Assembly: GCF_050947875.1 (NCBI RefSeq)
Contig: NC_134568.1
Location: 205,306,217 to 205,370,216 of the forward strand
Direction: 5' to 3'
Length of the DNA: 64,000 nucleotides
Source of the DNA: Dermacentor variabilis
Lineage: Eukaryota > Arthropoda > Arachnida > Ixodida > Ixodidae
A program made the position numbers and the translations under genes. This document shows positions 10,478 to 21,746 of this stretch, piece after piece. The first letter of the stretch is position 1; every line of letters begins with the position of its first letter. The notes below the pieces were generated by a model. It did not search any database. It was not told where the DNA came from and was given only the letters and a program-made list of their open reading frames with translations.

Positions 10478-13108
10478 ATAATCTTTAGGTTATCCCAGCG
10501 TTACCTGTTTTAAATGTACTGCTTCTTCTGCCTATGTACCTCTGACATTTGAGTGTACAGCCTCCAGTGCACTTGTAGATTGCAAAGGAGCTGCACGAGT
10601 TAGCATTGTGGGACAATGTGCGGTTGCGTCCTTTACAGGAAGTCACCGATTCGAGACAATTTTCTCATCAGCAAGCGGCTACTTTGATGGGCGATCGATA
10701 GTCGCGCTGCGCCCTGAGCATTGAGGACAACCGCTGCCGCGGGCAACAGGTCGTGCGAGGCGATAAGGCAAATCAGCGATTGCTATCATGGCGACGGCTG
10801 AGGCTCGATTGTCTGGCGTAGGGTGGTATTGTTCATAAAAGCGAGCACTGAAAACTTATTGCATAGCGAGAGATACGCGGAGCTGCGACCGATCCATCTG
10901 GCAACGCATGCTAAAGGTAGGGGGGGGGGGGGAGAAAAAAAGAAGGTTGTCTAGAACCAGTGGCATGTGGTACACGCGTACACGCGTGTACCACATGCCA
11001 CTACTTTGCACCACTACTTTGCTCTAGGCAAGTGTGCTGCAGCGATGCCTAGGTAGTATACATGCCATCAGACTATACTATTGGTCGTTCGACGAACGCC
11101 ACTAAGCTTCGAATCTCCCTTTAACCCGGACAGGCGTTAAGTCTGAAGTTGAAGCCTGTCTTTCATCCAGACAGAAAAGCGAAGTTTTAGGTTCCCCAGG
11201 GAAGAAAATTTGCTCAGTTCGGTTTATTTAACCTCCAGCTTGCTCTTGTGTAGCCTATACACTGCTGCACTACAGCGGAACTCGAACAAGATTAGACGAA
11301 ACAAGTGCCGCAAAAGTGCCGCTTTATTCCGCTTTCTCGAGTTCTCTTTAACTTCTGTCTTCGCCATGACACCATTTTCTTGAGAAGTTCGTGCACGGCG
11401 AAGCCAAAGCAAGAGACAGCCGAGACACGGCACGTCGCTTCGAAAAAGAAAAGGAATCATGAGACCCGAAGTTCGTTTAAAGACCGCCTCAGGCTCACAC
11501 TCCATCAGAAGTTCAAAAATGGCCCGGTCGTGAGGACAAGAATAAATTACTATGCCGCCAATTGCGGATATAGGAACGAGATAAAGTCAATAAATTGATT
11601 ACAAGGGAATAACGTACTGACGTGTCTGGCCTTCTCTGGCCAAACTTATGAAAGACTTAAGTCCAAAAATCGAAGAGTTGATCTGCCATGGACAATGGCA
11701 AGTCATATACATATGATTTTAATCGAAATAGAGATGCCACCATCTCAGGACCTTCATGTTGGACTAAAGTAAAGTAGTACCACCATCTACATTTGTACAT
11801 TACACTTGTATAAGTGCAGACAGGCGAGGCTTACTAAGCGCGCTGAATTGGTGCGCCAGAACGAGCGCTGCGCAGAAACAGAAAGCGGGTGATACCCCCC
11901 CCCCCCCATCCCCAAGTAATTCTCGCATCAACTACTAATCGCACACACATTTTGGCAACCAGTAGCCGAGGCGAGCGCATACTTAAAGAGCGACTGTACA
12001 CTACACTTGATCATAATGACATGCAACTTAGCTAACAGCTTTGGGGAGATACTCTCACGCAGAAAGGGCCTCAATAGACGAAAGTATGCCGTAAAGTTTG
12101 AGGCATCTCAATGACGTGATTAATATAGCTGTTTCAGAGCGATATTCAAGATAGCAAAAGCTTGGCCTTGATATTCCCGGCTAATAAGCCGCATTTCAGC
12201 GCCCAAAGAACGCAAAGAATGTGATCCCACAACGAGCAATCCACCAGTTTAGCCTGATTGCTTCATTTTAGTGTTCTTTAATAAGGCGGAATCAGTACGA
12301 GTACACGACTATTTAAGTGTGCAGGGTCAGCATGCCAATGATCTAAGGGTTTAGCACACGTACCTGCGGTTGCCATTATTCCAAGAATAGCCCGCAGTAA
12401 CAGTAAAAAAAATAGAGAAAGACGTTTCCAGTTAAACAGCTTAGAGTTTTGTGACAACAGCACTTAAGAGTGAAATAAGAACGGCCTATTCGCTGAGATA
12501 CAATTTGTATCTCAATGAACTGCAGACTACCCGCGCATGCCAAATTCGGCTCCTGACATACGCTGATGCTTACAGTAGAATTCAGCGGCGGTTAGTCTGC
12601 TACGCAACCAAGTCCGCATCAGTAGATTATTTTGTTCAATTGCTACAGCTACCACTTGCCTCTTGGAGACGTGGTGCACCGGACAAGCTATCATATGTCA
12701 TAAACGATGCAGCGTCATAGAAGCTAGCCCTTGAAGAGTATGTCGCTATATCGACTCTTGCTGTCCTCTCCTATCGATATTTCGCTCGGCGACTTTTGCC
12801 GTCAGCATCGATCGTGTCCAGCATCCAGCGTTGCTAATGACAGCTCACTAAAGGACGCTTGTCATCAGCGTCGCTGGTCAGGCGACCTATCGACACTTAC
12901 GATGACGGCCATTGCTTTTTTTCCAGCCGTTTTTATCTGTCCTCCGCATCAAATAAACATAATTGAACGTGCACGACGTTACAAGAGACAGGCAGGAAGA
13001 CAAAGACGAGAACGAGAAAAAGGGGGCCGACCGTTCGTTTCGTCGCGCCTGAATTCGCCTCAATCAATGCTTGTCGTGTTGTTGTGAACCAAGTAGGGCG
13101 GCAATGAT
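10478..13108. other. No recognisable gene; palindrome and homopolymers
   Basis: No frame here matches a known protein and the longest are under about 120 codons. Notable items are a G run (about 10919-10932), a perfect short-spacer palindrome (10959-11002) and a C run (about 11895-11907). The frames at 11224-11505 and 12731-13087 show no conserved motif. The stretch is best left as unannotated intergenic or intronic DNA. Confidence 0.5.
10959..11002. repeat. Perfect palindrome, 21-bp arms
   Basis: Arms 10959-10979 and 10982-11002 are exact reverse complements separated by AC. The right arm is followed by a short direct echo (CTACTTTGCAC, CACTACTTTG). As RNA or cruciform it would make a very stable stem. 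Confidence 0.85.
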
Positions 13109-13498
13109 TCATTGTCTGCGTTCTTTCCTTTTTTTTTCCGGTAGTCGGCGGGCTTGCAACTCCAGGGTGAGACCCGTGGCTACAATATGACCAGAGTGTT
13201 CTGTGTTTCCGAAGCAGCACCAAGAAACCTTCATCTTCAAGATACCTTCATCTTTTAATATGTTCCACAAGAGTTCCCTGTTTACGTTGTCGTATGCACC
13301 GCTCATGTCCAGGAAGGCTAAATACAGAGGTGTATTTTCCGCCTTAGTTATTTCTATGCACCGCGTAATCACGAACAGGCTATCATCTAAGCGCCAAACA
13401 CTTCTGAACCCGTTTTGAAGTTCTCCGAGTATTCGAATCACACCCCAGTCAACACGTCTCCTCAAATGAAAAGTCAATGGTTGCTCTGTTACGCTCAT
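13109..13498 (-). pseudogene. Non-LTR reverse transcriptase fragment
   Basis: A 129-codon antisense frame contains the RT fingers-palm border: LGELQNGFRS, a histidine-poor linker, then motif A as YLAFLDMSGAYDNVNRELLW followed by an EGI motif. After EGI the similarity ends and sequence runs into a T-rich stretch near 13125. The same LGELQNGFR and EGI motifs occur in the degraded + strand LINE at 30050-31875, so the two belong to one family. Only this piece survives. Confidence 0.7.
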
Positions 13499-13656
13499 AT
13501 TCGCAGGTTCATTTCCTCTATAAGAAACGTTAACTTGGACTAAACTCCTACATAACTACTCCATTAAAGCAGTATGGCTTGAGACATTAAAAGCGCTTAG
13601 GTGTCCTCGGATATTTTATTTAAATATGGACACCCTAACTGAACTCTCATGAGTTG

Positions 13657-14227
13657 TGAATGCGAATGCATTAATGTCCAATTGAACGCCGCTGAGCGAT
13701 CCTTCGAGTTTTGCGCCGCGAGTAATCTACCATAGTAGTACGTCTTGTCCCAGCTGGCAAACAGCCGCAGCCTGCAGTGCCAAGGTCGCATGCCACCGAC
13801 GTCCTGCGCAACGAGAGACCGAGGAAGCAGCAGCGGCCACCAAGGCCGGCAGGCATACGCAGCAGCTAAGCCCTGTGGGGGTGAGAGAGGGAGATGCAGA
13901 ACGCGCGCCGTTTCCGAGAGCGAGACGGCGGCACCAGCACGCGCGCGTTACGCGACTGCCTCTCCGACAACCCGCCTCGCCCCGCAGCGTCGCGCCGTAT
14001 CTGCTCCGTTGAGGAGCGCTGGTGACGTGGCGTCGCGGCGATGTCATCTTCCCTCACATAAAGCCTGGAGCGCTATCGCCGGCAGCACGTGTCCCGTTTC
14101 ACCCGCTCTGCTCCGTCGAGGCACGCTCGTGACGTGGCGTCGCAGCTAACGGGAATTTAGGTGCCGTTTCGCTGCTAGAGATGTCGCCGGCTTTTCTCTC
14201 AATGGGTCATTTGATACATTTGCATCA
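13657..14227. repeat. Inverted-repeat DNA element family A, copy 2
   Basis: This roughly 570-bp element begins TGAATGCGAATGCATTAATG and ends with the approximate reverse complement (CATTTGATACATTTGCATCA), giving terminal inverted repeats of about 23 bases. Internal blocks match 10051-10477. The GC-rich middle generates several overlapping chance frames on both strands with no known domain. It fits a MITE-like non-autonomous transposon. I could not define a target duplication. Confidence 0.65.
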
Positions 14228-15540
14228 AAACGTTCCAGTCGTTCGGTGGCTGGAACGCATGACCGCATACAGTCTACCGCAAAAGTTGGAGCACGGAATC
14301 ATTCGCGAAAAAGCTCATTATCCTCACAATTTCTGCGCACGAACGGAAATGTAGTTTAGAAATGTCGCAGTGCTACGGAGAAGCATCGACTGAGCGTTTT
14401 TCTTTAACAGCAGACGCTTTTGCTGCAGCACTCTTTTTTTTTTCTAAGATTCCGCGCTTTGCGGTATTGCGAAATTACACGTGTGAAGTTTCCGCGCATG
14501 CCTTGAAGCCGATTGTAACAACAGAGAGGGGGAGGAGACAGGAAAGAAACGATGAGTTAGACTCACAACCAATATTGTCTGGACGCGTATATAGAGTAAA
14601 ATATCAACTTTCATAAGGACTGAAGATGTAAACCTAAACATAAGTGCAGCCTTTAATACTTTTCGGGACTTTTACAAAGAGTGTTCCCTAGGTGTGACAG
14701 TTTTACTTGTTAACATATCTATACCCGAACATACTTCCATCTTACAGATCGCCAACAGTGCTCATAAACTCCTGGTATGTATAGTAAGCCACAGAAGTTA
14801 AATTTTGTTGGTGGGCTTGGTGGCTCTCACTGTCTCATTCACTGGAATGTGTATTTATTACGTCCTAATATACGATACGAAATGTAGTGCGGTGATCGAA
14901 AGAACCTGCGGTGAATAACCGCGAAAAACGGAAATTTTGCTCCTGCCACAACGTCCGGCCTCAGATTGCAAGGTGAAGAGCATACTTGTCCGAACGAACC
15001 TGATCGCCTGTTCCACACACACTGCTCGCCGAAGTTCGAAACTGAGTGGTTAAGCAGCGTGAAAACGACCGGCTTTTTTCTAATTACGTGCTTCGAAAAT
15101 TCTTCTTGTTGGCTTTAGATCAAGCAAGCGAAAATGGAGAAGTCCCTTTCATGCAACCTGTACATACAACACTATCCATACCAGCCGGAAATGCCAAATC
15201 TGCGTCAGTCGCCCACGCACTAAAGGCGCTTACTATAAACGCGCTCTACCAAACGGCGGTCTCCACTATTTTCTGACCCAGCCATCCCCCAAATGCCATA
15301 TACTCCTCTCTTAAACGAGCTTGGCTGTATCAACAAATTAATCAGTCACACCTCATAGCTTCAATCAGATGGATGGACGGTTGGATGGAAAAACTTTATT
15401 GACAGCCCTGAGATGCGCGATCAGGTAGCATATGTGGGTTTATTGACCAGTTGCCTTCGCCCAAAAAGATCACGTTCTCGTGACGCCTGCGGCAAAAGGG
15501 ACGTTCCCGTCCACCGCCAAGATCTGTGAGTGTTGGCGCT
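14228..15540. other. No recognisable gene
   Basis: No conserved coding frame is visible. The last part (about 15365-15540), with AACTTTATTGACAGCCCT, resembles a LINE or SINE 3' end read in reverse, but I could not assign it. The frame at 15046-15276 has no recognisable motif. Confidence 0.45.
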
Positions 15541-15544
15541 GGCT

Positions 15545-15845
15545 AACACCCCCAGGGTTCTACTAGGACACATAAATACCCCAAAGAAAGTGGTTGGGGA
15601 AACAGCGCCGCGGTAGCTCAATTGGTAGAGCATCGCACGCGAAATGCGAAGGTTGTGGGTTCGGTTGCCACCTGCGGCAGGTTGTTTTTTCGTCCGCTTT
15701 AATTTCCATTAATTTATCGTTTCATTATTTCATTTATTAAGCACAAGTAATTTCCCCTGTGTTGTCCGTGGTGTCAGTGTTTGTTGGCTTCTTATGACAT
15801 GACTAATAAAAATCGGGCCCCTCGGTTAACCCCCTTTCTTCTCGT
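15545..15845 (+). repeat. tRNA-headed SINE, well preserved
   Basis: A leader (GGACACATAAATACCCCAAA) precedes a tRNA-like head with a clear A box (TAGCTCAATTGGTAGAGCA) and B box region (GGGTTCGGTTGCC). A constant body follows, containing TTTAATTTCCATTAATTTATCG, a CCCCTGTGTTGTCC block, and a terminus near CTAATAAAAATCGGGCC. The A and B boxes are intact enough to suggest an internal Pol III promoter. This family is common in tick genomes in my experience. Its differing body separates it from the SINEs at 1040 and 6656. Confidence 0.8.
15607..15678 (+). repeat. tRNA-like cloverleaf of the SINE head
   Basis: These 72 bases fold as a tRNA. The acceptor stem is GCCGCGG with CTGCGGC, the anticodon stem TCGCA with TGCGA, and the T stem GTGGG with GCCAC (one mispair). 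The loop CGCGAAA would place CGA in the anticodon position but has G where a tRNA has U33, and there is no long variable arm. It is therefore a SINE head and not a working tRNA-Ser. Confidence 0.7.
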
Positions 15846-16615
15846 TCACTAGTGTCTTGCCATTTGTTGGCTCACACGCTGCAGATCTTGCACATTGAGG
15901 CGAACACAGATTATACCTGTCAGGCAAAGGCTGGGATAGCTAAATTCGCCATAGTTTTTCAAGTAACCTGTGTTGCGCCACGTATTCAAATCTATGAAGA
16001 CTAATTCTCTTGTAGGATCACGCATGGCTCTTATGTCGGTGTTCTTTTTCTTGTATATGGAAAGTTTAATCGGGTACGTGCAATCTGTGCTGCGACCTTT
16101 GTTTGCAGTCCGTTTATCGAGTCCCAACGCATACTTTCAAGCTTATGTTTGTGTAGGCACATCACTGTATTGTGCCACCGCATATGAAAGCAAGTTACCG
16201 TTGGTTACAGACATTACATGAAGTAAGAGTGCGCGCAAGCACCACAGGCGTAGCAGTAATTAATCATCGGTACTCCCTCATACACGTCTCGTTAACTTAT
16301 CTCTTCAAGTTGAGGTGCAGGTTATGTTATTGATGAGCGCCTTGCTGGTGTACACTTGAAATGGTTTTATTTTATAATCTTTAACACTACGCAAACAGTC
16401 AACAAAGCGCACTTTGTGGCATTTATTCTGCAAAAGCTGTCAATGCTTGCATTGATCCTCGTCGACAGAATCCGAAGATCAAAGGCGACGTGTAATCAGA
16501 ACGCGCAAGAAAGTAATATTATCGTACATGCATCATGACTGTTTCTGGAAGATTGGCTAGATTCTTGCTGCATACGGCTGAGACCACTGACTGTTCCAGA
16601 CTGTATAACACTAGG
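15846..16615. other. No recognisable gene
   Basis: AT-rich sequence without conserved frames. The frames at 15849-16127 (-) and 15970-16221 (+) overlap and show no domain. Confidence 0.45.
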
Positions 16616-16651
16616 GTTGCAATGTGGGCTTGTTGGTAATGCATCTTCAAG

Positions 16652-16793
16652 GTTATACAAGGGATGTACGGTACCGCGATTAAAAGACGGGACAAAAGAA
16701 GACACACAGGGACACATACAGCGCTGTGTGCACCCCTGTGTATCTTATTTTGTGCCGTTTTTTAATCACGCTACCGTACATTCCTTGTATAAC
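16652..16793. repeat. 142-bp imperfect hairpin
   Basis: Arms 16652-16722 and 16723-16793 pair from GTTATACAAGG inward to a central CAGCGCTG with scattered mismatches. GACGGGACAAAA pairs with TTTTGTGCCGTT. There is no spacer. Confidence 0.8.
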
Positions 16794-17049
16794 AACGCTT
16801 TCCACAGACGTTGATCAGACAACGGGATTTTCCTTATAAGAAGCACAGGAAAATGCATGTCCTCTGCTCTTTCTTTATGCATTATTATTATTTTCGAAGG
16901 GCAAAACATGTGCTTATAGGTAAACGACAATTTTTAATGAATTTGCGTACCGCTTCCACATCCTCCTATAAATTCACAAAAAAATACCCAAGAAAGTTCA
17001 GGCAGAGAGAAATAAAGCCGGCACCTTTAAGCACTTCAGAAAATTGGTT

Positions 17050-17510
17050 CAACGTCAAATTTTCGCTGCATACGAAATTCCCACTCGCGCACGCGGTTCT
17101 ACATAGGTCAGACAGGGCGGCGCCTGAATGTACGACTAAGGGAGCACACGAACAATTTAGGCGCTGATTACGGAAGCTGTACACTGCAAGTTCTACAAGC
17201 TATTCAATGCTATTTCAATAGCTATTAGGAAATTTATGCTCCATAATAATTTCGAATAATCCAGCCATTTCTTGGCCAATCCCCCATCGTGGGTAGGAGC
17301 CACACGCATCACAGGCTACAACAACAACAACAACAATTGTTTGCCTTTGTTCAGCAAGACAATTGTTCTGTATAAACATGAGGACACTTTTGCACGCGAA
17401 ATAATGAAAACATTCTTCATTCAGAAAGATGCTGAAGCTTGCATTAGTGTGCCTTCGATGGCTTTACTGCGGAGTGAGATAAATCTTTTAGAAGCGTGAT
17501 GAGACTCTGC
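17050..17510 (+). pseudogene. GIY-YIG endonuclease tail (Penelope)
   Basis: With one frame correction near 17090 the sequence reads FYIGQTGRRLNVRLREHTNNL, the signature of the PLE GIY-YIG nuclease. A second frame (about 17338-17499) carries the tail motif T-I-V-L-Y-K-H-E-D, then REIMKTFFI and CISVPSMALL. An (AAC)n run at about 17318-17335 lies between them. The upstream RT is absent. Confidence 0.7.
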
Positions 17511-17760
17511 CTTGAGTGATGTGGTCTTCAGTTTAAGTATTTTGGTGCCAGCGATGTTTTATCATTTTTGTTGCCCTTTGGTCTTGTCATTTTTTCTGAT
17601 TTTTCATCCGCGTGAAGTGGCTTTCGTTCAGTTGTGGTGACTGCGCAGTTGGTTCTGCTTGCTTATAAATAATTGCTTGCTCTAATAAACATCTAGTTGC
17701 GAGTCAGCGCTTGTGATCATTCTCCTCCCTCCTTGTCTTCTCTAGCTACCAGCGTTTTAC

Positions 17761-18126
17761 CATGAATCTCTGCCGACTCACCCACATGTCAGCATTGATT
17801 AATAAGCTGGACTAGAGGCATACTCATGCGACGATTTTTTTTATTTTCCATTGTATTTGCACTTCTTGATTGGTTCGCACGAAGCGGTTCCCCCACCATC
17901 ACCAAGATCAGCCACTTCGCGTGAAATATGTTAAGAAATTAACAGAATGCTGTCTCTTTACAGTGACACCAAGTTATCCACTATAATAGGCTCCAATTAC
18001 TAAACTGGGTACGTAATACGCTAAGAAGATGTATTTCTTTAGAAATGCCCAATCAGCTAGAAACAAAGAACCATCAGTCCATTTTTGGCAGCTCTTACGT
18101 TTGGAACCTGATATCTTTATGGCAAG
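17761..18126. other. No recognisable gene
   Basis: Nothing beyond short chance frames. A poly-T/A mixed tract lies near 17835-17850. Confidence 0.5.
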
Positions 18127-18181
18127 CATAACATGAACACAGACGTCTCCCTCCCAAGTCGACGTCTTTGTTCATGTTATG
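18127..18181. repeat. Inverted repeat at LINE 5' junction
   Basis: Arms 18127-18147 and 18161-18181 are complementary at 20 of 21 positions around a 13-base loop. The left arm contains the putative target duplication of the following LINE. Confidence 0.75.
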
Positions 18182-20308
18182 CGTACCATAAGGGTATCAG
18201 TTTCTCAGAGGTTGTCAAGCATCGGCTGCAGGAAGCTTTAAATAGAATAAGTGATTATTTAAGAGAACGGGGCATGCAAATATCTGATGCAAAGTCAGCA
18301 GTTTTACCCTTCACGAGAAAAAAGCTTAGATACCTCGGTCTTTCAAGAGACAACCATGAGAGCGAGCTGGTTCGGAAACATCGTTTTCTCGGCGTTCTTT
18401 TAGGCTACAAGCTTCAATGTATGCACTATCTGACCACCCGGGAGGACCAAACTAGTTGTGTCACAAGCGGTTTCCGCAGAACCACAGGCACGAAGTGGTG
18501 TAGAACAGCTGCATCCCTGCGCCAGGAACACTGAACACTTGTCCCTCAGAGAATTGCTTACTCCACCCCTGTATTGCACAAATTATCTGCGGCGTCCCTC
18601 CGCCGGCTACAGCTGTTGCAAGCTTGGAGTTTACGAGTGTGCCTAGGAGGCCCTCAAGGTACATCCAGTCACATCACTACTGCAGAAGCGTGGAAACCAC
18701 ATTTTACCGTAATTCGCAGCCTGGAAACATGCCGGCATCTCTTCAGAAGTTCCACCCAGCATTCTGCACACTCGCTTTCTTCAATGATATAGATCCGTCC
18801 GGGTGCAGAGATACACGCCTTGTTTCAAGAGCATAAATCACGACTCCCATGATCACTTTTTTGGCACTCCGACCTCTGCTAGCCACCATGGCTTCTACAA
18901 GCGCCGAAAATAGAAACGTCAATCGAAGGCCTTAAAAATAAAAGCGCCATTTCCACATTATCAGCAAAACAATTAGCGTTACATCACCTATTTTACAAGT
19001 ACCAGGAATCTATTCACGTCTACACGGACGGTTCTGTAGTCAAAGAAAGTGCGACTGCAGCTTATGTTATACCATCCTTAGAGATAGAGTACGCTTGTCG
19101 ACTAGGACACACATCGTCACCAACAATAGCGGAATTAGTGGCAATTCTCCAAGCCACTTAATTTATCGAAACATAGAAGACGCTAAAAAGTGGGTAATCT
19201 GTACGGACTACTTATCGGCTTAAGCATGTCTTGAAGATATTGATGACAACCAAGCACACGCACAAATAACATGTCCAGTACTCAACAGTTTAACTCAGGC
19301 TACTGAAAGAAAACATAAAGTGATATTACAGTGGGTCTCAGGACATGTTCGTATAGCAGCCAACGATTTAGCGGACTCGGCAATATCGGCTCATAAGGAT
19401 GCAGAAATTCAACTCATCCCTTTATCACCAATGGAGACGCAACGCGTGTTAATAGTACTAAACAGGTACTTGTGTTTGTCAGCCTGGTTCTTTATTCTTT
19501 ACAAAGTGGGCCTTCAACTCAAGTACCAACTGGATGTAGAACTCCCGAAAAGTACCGAGACACCAAATCATCGACCGCGACTTGTGACAGCATACACCAA
19601 ACATTTTTTATATCGCATAAAACGGTCTTATTCCCCGGCTTGCTCCTGTGGCAACGACAATGAGGATGTTCACCATCTACTTTTAGAATGTTCCAGGTAC
19701 GCGACGCAAAGACGGCAGCTATAACAAGAGCTACACTCCATTCATCCTCACCGACCTTTCTCCCTTGCGAAATTTCTGAGCCCACGGCCATCGAAAATAA
19801 CACAGCAATAAGCATTGAACGCACTCGAGCATTTTTATGAAGACACAGGCATCCTTAACAAGCACTAGACATCACACTGAATAGTCACACAAGCTACAAC
19901 TTGCTTCTATTATTTGTAATTATTAGCGCCTGTATATTACATGTCATGCTCCTTTGTATTCTGTGGTGAAGCTTACTCTTAGCTGTCACATTCTGTGCGT
20001 GCATTATATTAACTCTGATGAGAATGTAAACTGATGAGGAATCACACAGACTATGTCGCGGTAGCTTGCGTGTGTTTGTGACTTTGTTTACAAATTCACT
20101 GTGGTGCGACTTGCCTTTGCCTTTTATAGTTATATGTTCGTGGGTGTGTAGGATTGCGTGCTGTGGATTTCTGGCCCTATGACATTGTTCTTCTTATTTT
20201 CTTACTACATATATTTTGCATATAGTTCTTTATGCTGTGCGAAAATCAGTAGACGCCACCAGGGTGACTACATCTCTTTTCTTTATTTTCATTTCAATAA
20301 AAAACAGA
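18148..20308 (+). mobile_element. I-type LINE, 5'-truncated
   Basis: This is the 3' half of a non-LTR element that carries RNase H after the reverse transcriptase, as in the I clade. It holds the RT thumb, the RNase H domain and a zinc-finger-like tail, then a 3' UTR ending in CAATAAAAAACAG. A 12-base direct repeat with one mismatch (18136-18147 and 20309-20320) fits a target duplication. It belongs with the fuller copy at 21756-27565, which lies downstream in the same orientation. Many stops and frameshifts are present. Confidence 0.8.
18190..19860 (+). pseudogene. LINE RT-thumb and RNase H remnant
   Basis: Recognisable pieces are the post-catalytic RT region (QEALNRISDYLRERGMQISDAK, KSAVLPFTRKK), a CLGGPQGTSSHI motif, and the RNase H start (SIHVYTDGS at about 19012-19040). 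The RNase H end follows (ILQWVSGHV, then NDLADSAIS) at 19320-19385. The C-terminal segment is AYTKHFLYRIKRS with CSCGN and HHLLLEC at 19580-19695. The last resembles the Cys-His cluster that ends I-type ORF2. The YADD box is degraded at the 5' edge. At least four lesions are present. Confidence 0.75.
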
Positions 20309-20320
20309 AACACCGACGTC

Positions 20321-21553
20321 CTTAGGTGTTCAGGTTAGGCAACTTATTTTTCGAACCGTCTGTGAAAGAAAGGAGCAGTCGTTATGCTAGTAATCAAACG
20401 TTCGACATTCTTAGGTCGATTTATATTATTTCGTAACATTTAACTGCGGGGTCCCGCGGGTGTATGACTCGTTGACTTAGATATTTGTGTCTTATACCAA
20501 CTGCTTCTAGAAGAAAACGTACTAAATCTTTTTTTTTTACATTTCCTTAATAAATAGTAATGAATTAACAAAAATAATCTTGGCAGGAATTTGAATATAA
20601 ATTATCTCAGTATTTCTGCGCCACAAGAGGAATTATGGAGATATCTCTTCCCACCAGTCTCGAAAAAAACACTGCTCACTGCTTCTTGACGTGTATATTA
20701 CTAGCGTCACCGACCAAGATCCCTGTTTGAAGCGCTTTGTCTCGACTATTCTTTCTTCCTCCCCGTGTACCTGCGCTACAATTATCGTCTGCGAAACGGC
20801 ACGACTCCAAATTTAGCATCAGGAATAAAAGTGCCGTCATTCATGATCAGCTGCCTGTTTGTGACATACGAGCCATAACTATTCGCTTGCACACAACGCG
20901 CAACATACATACAGACATTTAGAACAATGAGAGATGTAACCACAGTTAGCTTAGCCACTTTCCCGAATGAAGTACTGGAGACAGATTGGTCCAACGTTTT
21001 CTTATTACAGCGAAGCTGTGAACTAGTTCCCCCAGAATCATGTCCGTGTGTAGACACAATACTCTCCATACGTGGGAAGATACCGAAGATAGTGCAACAC
21101 CGGGCCGACCCGCGGCGGCGATACAGTTCACCATTAGGGGCCCTCATACACAGCTCCGCGGGTCATCCTTCTTGACAGAGTGGAAGGGCACCGAGTTTTT
21201 TTATGCTAATAGGTCCAAGGACGCTTATTGTCTTTTTCTTCGTAAGATTGAAATAGGCAACAATAGGAATTCTAAGTCCAGTCTGTACACAATAGGATAA
21301 AAAAAAATCAGCCTCTTCACCACCGGTGATGTCGTTCACATCTACACCGACTCGCTCAGCACTGTTCGGCAGCTCAAACAACACGAAAACAATACATATG
21401 TGACGCCCTGTGAAGGCTTCCTATCTCTGCAAATTCAGTATCACCGTTCGCCGAGCCACGACCACCATATTTATCTAGGCGACCACATCACTCTCTCCAT
21501 CATATGTACACCCCGCCAATACGGTTCTCCTTTGACCCGCCACTCCTTTTCAT
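20321..21553. other. No recognisable gene
   Basis: Frames at 20737-21384 overlap on both strands without any motif I recognise. A short block near 21090-21120 (CCGGGCCGACCCGCGGCGG) is GC-rich. It may include old repeats. Confidence 0.45.
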
Positions 21554-21746
21554 CCTTGAAGCCCCGAAATTCTTTTCTCCGACGGGCGCATGCACAGTAA
21601 TCCCCAGTGTGTCTGCTCCTTTTCCCGTAATCTCGACCGAGTAGGAATTTTTGTCTACCCGATCGAGATTACGGGAAAAGGAGCAGACACACGGGGGATT
21701 ACTGTGCATGTGCGCCGTCGGAGAAAAGAATTTCGGGGCTTCAAGG
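21554..21746. repeat. Large near-perfect hairpin, about 91-bp arms
   Basis: Arms 21554-21644 and 21655-21746 are reverse complements with only a few differences, around a 10-base loop (GAATTTTTGT). The outer pairing is CCTTGAAGCCCCGAAATTC with GAATTTCGGGGCTTCAAGG. It ends one base before the target duplication of the LINE that follows. Confidence 0.9.

Larger units (their letters stand above)
16616..17760 (+). mobile_element. Penelope-like element 3' fragment with hairpin
   Basis: The right half (about 17050-17510) holds a degraded GIY-YIG nuclease and the C-terminal tail of a PLE. It is followed by a 3' region with AATAAACATC near 17684 and a CTCC/TTCTC-rich end resembling the end of the PLE at 5760-5845. 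The left part is a 142-bp hairpin. This suggests a severely 5'-truncated PLE whose upstream end is inverted terminal-repeat material. No RT domain remains. Confidence 0.65.

Noticed and set aside
13745..14149. Overlapping long frames on both strands
   Set aside because: They lie inside GC-rich inverted-repeat element family A and are arginine- and alanine-rich with no conserved motif.
15607..15678. Functional tRNA-Ser(CGA) gene
   Set aside because: Lacks U33 and the long variable arm, and continues into a SINE body.
17317..17337. CRISPR-like or functional repeat array
   Set aside because: A simple (AAC)n run with no spacer structure; no CRISPR array exists in the window.
20782..21147. 121-codon antisense frame
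   Set aside because: Overlaps several + frames; no motif or codon pattern supports it.
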